A stretch of DNA of 64,000 nucleotides. Source: Brasenia schreberi (taxonomy: Eukaryota > Streptophyta > Magnoliopsida > Nymphaeales > Cabombaceae). Shown here piece after piece: positions 61,501 through 64,000 of the stretch. Where the stretch lies: contig JAYKKT010000087.1 in the NCBI GenBank assembly GCA_036023115.1, positions 12,664,001 to 12,728,000 on the forward strand. Reading direction: 5' to 3'. The notes under the pieces are model-generated. The model did not search any database. It was not told the origin of the DNA and saw only the letters and a list, made by a program, of their open reading frames with translations. Both the position numbers and the translations under genes were made by a program. Each line of letters starts with the position of its first letter. Position 1 is the first letter of the stretch.

Positions 61501-62393
61501 AGGTTCTTAAGTATGAAACTTTAGCAGGTCCGATATGGGTCGCGCACATGCAAACACAACTCAATAGGCGAGGCAGGATGGCATCTGCTTTTATTTAGAC
61601 AGTCCGGGTAAAGAAGAAAGGCAATGTTTGGCAGTGAAGAAACAATGTAAAACTTAGTTGAATCTTTTAGTATAAGGCGCAAAATCTCCTGAGCACTAAT
61701 GCATCGGATCCCACTTTAAGGTTCAGCCTGTTTGAGTAAGAATGATATTAGACATGACCTCCTCAGCCCATGTAGTATGGGAAAAGGATCGGGTAGACCT
61801 AGTCAGTTTTGAGTAATCATACTGATAGTTCCAAACCACTGGTTCTCATTTACATCAAAACCTAGAATCGAAACCGAACTGACCCCTTCTGGTTTGATTC
61901 TAGTTTTACTAGTTGCAGGCCCGGTTTCATTTTAAAATGCATGAAATAAAGGTGGGATTTTGAAATTGTAACCAAAATATGGTTTCAAAACACTGATTTG
62001 GGACCCTAGGGTTCGGTTCTGGTTCAGTAAGTTCCAGAGAGGTTCTGGTTCAACCTGCTGGGCGGGGTCTCTAGGCTTGGGTAAGGGTAAGGGTAAGGGC
62101 AAGGGCAAATGGTTAAGGCTAGGAAGTGAACCGTGCATGGTCCAAACACAAAGCCGCTCTGGTATCCACTTAACATAGAAACCGAATCTCACATTATCCG
62201 AGTCCTTTGTAGTGATACATCTAATGTTCCTACCGAGTCGGTCTTCTCCCGCGCCCGCTGAAACTCGACTCCTGGGCAACTTTTCTACATCTATTGTTAG
62301 AACTTAGAAGAATCACTTTCTGATCATCTCCTACGACGTTCTTTGGTTCACAGTAATCGACGAAGCGAGGTTTTTTCCGTCACTCGTTCAACG

Positions 62394-63248
62394 ATGAACG
62401 CCGGCAAGAATTCGCAATCCAGAGGTCCTGTTTTTATCAAATTCCATTATAGAAGTTCGAAAATTTTCTTGTTTCTCTCAGATCCTTGGTTTTCAAATGT
62501 TGTTTTCGAGATTATTAGCCTGATACTTTACATTTGTCTCTTCCTTTTACTGAGATCTGCTATCTTTTCCTCGTCAATTATTACTGTTCTGATTATTTGT
62601 TTAAGTGAACGATGCGTTCGATTCGATTGCAGATTCCTTACGTGCAGTCAAGCGAGAGATAACAGGCAGCACAAGATGTAAGAACTTATTCCAGAATTTT
62701 ATATTCGAGAAGAATAATGCAGATGCGAAGGGTTCCTTGTAGTTGACTGAGCGATTTGATATGTGAAAAAAATGATTTGGTTTTCTACGATGTTTCGTAA
62801 AACGGATCGTTATAAAACATCTGATCAGTTCATTTGCCATTGATCCAGCGGAAATGGCCTATTTTTTTATGCACTCAATGAATTGAACTTTTGAGGATTT
62901 CAGGCATAAATATGCAACAAACGATGATCTATTGTCGTCAATTTAGTTCTTCAAATATGCATAAACTTAGTTCGGCAACAAATTTGATCTCTTTCTCTCT
63001 CTATATATAACTACTACTAAGCTGCAGAGATGTCCTCTCTTCTACTGTGTCTTTCAGGTATCGAGAAGGAGATTACAGGGTTACAAAAAGAAGTACGCAA
63101 CTCCATCCCCACAAAAAGAGAAGAACAAAAGTTTCTAGTTTATTATTCAATGTATGATTGACTCGTGAGTACCCAATTCAATGCTGAATGTATGCAGGAG
63201 AAGAACCTCATTATGGAAATCAGGCGGACGGCTAAGCTTCATAACGAG
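62394..63248 (+). CDS. VPS2.2/VPS2.3-like ESCRT-III subunit, N-terminal part
   Basis: ESCRT-III (CHMP2 family) proteins polymerise on endosomal membranes to drive vesicle budding and scission. Exons: 62394-62424, 62633-62677, 63058-63092 and 63198-63248. They join in phase to MNAGKNSQSR, DSLRAVKREITGSTR, CIEKEITGLQKE and EKNLIMEIRRTAKLHNE, with D and C coded across junctions. This parallels plant VPS2.2 (DALRTSKREM, GIEREITSLQ, EKRLVAEIKKTAKTGNE), including the basic first helix that binds membrane. It lacks the IFKKKTTP-type N-terminus, having a shorter MNAGKNSQS instead. The exon 1 donor GTCCTG is weak, so exon 1 is less sure than the others. Family length is about 210-225 residues; the rest is beyond the window. 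Confidence 0.85.
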
Positions 63249-63379
63249 GTGAGTCGTCTCTTACCTCAAACAAACCTCTTCTAAAGCACCAACTCACTCT
63301 TGCTTTAGACAACCGGCGTTATATATGATGAATTCTATAAATTATAATAAGGTTTTTTTCAAACAAAGAATTCAAGAAG

Positions 63380-63576
63380 CCGATTCCATTTAGTATGAGA
63401 AAAGGCTTAGTTGCAGTTGTTGTACCGATGATTTGTGAACGGTGGATATCGTATACTAAATGAATGCTTTCTACTTTCGTTTTCTATGAGAAAAGGCTTA
63501 GTTGTAGTTGTGTACGATGATTTGTGAATGGTGGATATCGTATACTAAATGAATGCTTTCTACTTTCGTTTTCTAG
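63380..63576 (+). repeat. 91 bp tandem duplication seeded by an RTE tail
   Basis: CCGATTCCATTTAGTATGAG then AAAAGGCTTAGTTG is a LINE 3' tail. The stretch from TATGAGAAAAGG (63394) repeats from 63485, both copies ending TGCTTTCTACTTTCGTTTTC. Located in the VPS2-like intron 4. Confidence 0.85.
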
Positions 63577-63904
63577 CTTAATTAGAAAAGCATAAAACAC
63601 TGTATTTGTTATCTGTATTTGTTATGTACTTTGCACATTCCAACTAAGAAGTGCTATTAAGAGAGTAATCCAAACGATGGGATCATTAATCATAATAGGA
63701 GCAATCAAAAGAAAACTGACCGGGATAAGTAATTTTTTGAGGGACGAACAACTTGATTTCCACTTTGCATTGTCATCTATGATAGAACAAATACACTACA
63801 CGAGAGAAGGACCAAGCCCCAAAGACCCGTATCTATATATTCAGTTCTCATCAAATAGAAAGTCAAGATAAAATGGGAGCTTTCCATCAAATTCATTCAA
63901 CAAA

Positions 63905-64000
63905 AAACAACTAAGCCTTTTCCCATAATAGATGGGGTCGGCTACATGAATTCTTTATTTCCACATAACCCTATCATGTGTCATGCTATCAATTAACTCA
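63905..64000 (-). mobile_element. RTE LINE 3' end, inverted, running off the window
   Basis: AACAACTAAGCCTTTTCCCA then ATGGGGTCGGCTACATGAAT is the reverse complement of the family 3' end. It continues with TATCATGTGTCATGC and AATTAACTCA to the last base. Its size cannot be known here. Confidence 0.88.

Larger units (their letters stand above)
52950..62393. other. Long intergenic region, repeats only
   Basis: CIP7-like promoter and leader on the left, VPS2-like promoter on the right, and about 9 kb without a supportable exon between them. It holds SINE-like copies (53590-53700, 53752-53845, 54505-54625, 61018-61125, 61385-61500), a 5S-derived fragment (54413-54472) and a CT/TA/GA palindrome (55804-55865). 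There is a TA-rich minisatellite (58500-58745) and three 61-62 bp tandem units (60306-60488). AACCGG-rich repeats lie at 59600-59890 and 61830-62060. Degenerate LINE tails lie near 58918, 61325 and 61770. The open frames found are short and unrecognisable. Confidence 0.55.

Noticed and set aside
62078..62108. GGGTAAGGGTAAGGG array as a possible telomere-type repeat
   Set aside because: The plant telomere unit is TTTAGGG; this hexamer-like array is short and does not match.
61932..62279. 115-codon minus-strand frame with Pro-Leu repeats upstream of the VPS2-like gene
   Set aside because: The repeats are a short GGTAAG array and the rest overlaps an AACCGG repeat. No family features.

Overview
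This is nuclear DNA of a flowering plant. It has spliced genes with GT-AG introns, two plant-specific families (a ROP-interactive CRIB protein and a COP1-interacting protein 7-like protein), RTE-type LINEs and many AT, CT/GA and CA microsatellites. I cannot name the species.

I assembled six protein genes exon by exon from splice signals, reading phase and family similarity. (1) XPO1/CRM1 exportin, minus strand, 76-5158: first eight coding exons, running off the left edge. (2) RIC-type ROP-interactive CRIB protein, minus, 9403-12649: five coding exons, apparently complete. (3) dCTP pyrophosphatase 1-like MazG-fold protein, minus, 23093-24122: two exons, complete. (4) 60S ribosomal protein eL14, plus, 27288-35758: five exons, the first only an ATG, with an in-frame TGA near the C-terminus and introns loaded with LINEs. 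(5) CIP7-like protein, minus, 37194-52949: thirteen exons, with exon 12 tandemly duplicated, the exon 5 splice-donor region triplicated and one apparent frameshift in exon 8. (6) VPS2.2/2.3-like ESCRT-III protein, plus, 62394-63248: first four exons, running off the right edge. A single isolated exon of a glycolipid transfer protein lies at 18053-18130 (minus).

One RTE LINE family dominates the accessory DNA. There are two long copies in tandem in eL14 intron 2, one 5'-truncated inverted copy in eL14 intron 3, and one apparently full-length 3.2 kb copy in the last third of the CIP7-like gene. Shorter 3' fragments lie elsewhere, including one internally deleted 208 bp derivative with its own target-site duplication. 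Five of these insertions have clear target-site duplications of 10-16 bp. Other repeats are a tRNA-like SINE family, two 5S rRNA-derived fragments (one followed by a LINE-like 3' tail), a PIF/Harbinger-like element with TTA duplications, and two copies of a small element ending in TCTC/TATA repeats.

The genes are unrelated housekeeping and signalling genes and form no operon or cluster. I see no CRISPR array, phage, defence island or obvious new multi-gene system. The most interesting material is structural: how LINE insertions and local tandem duplications have rewritten the exons and introns of eL14 and the CIP7-like gene.
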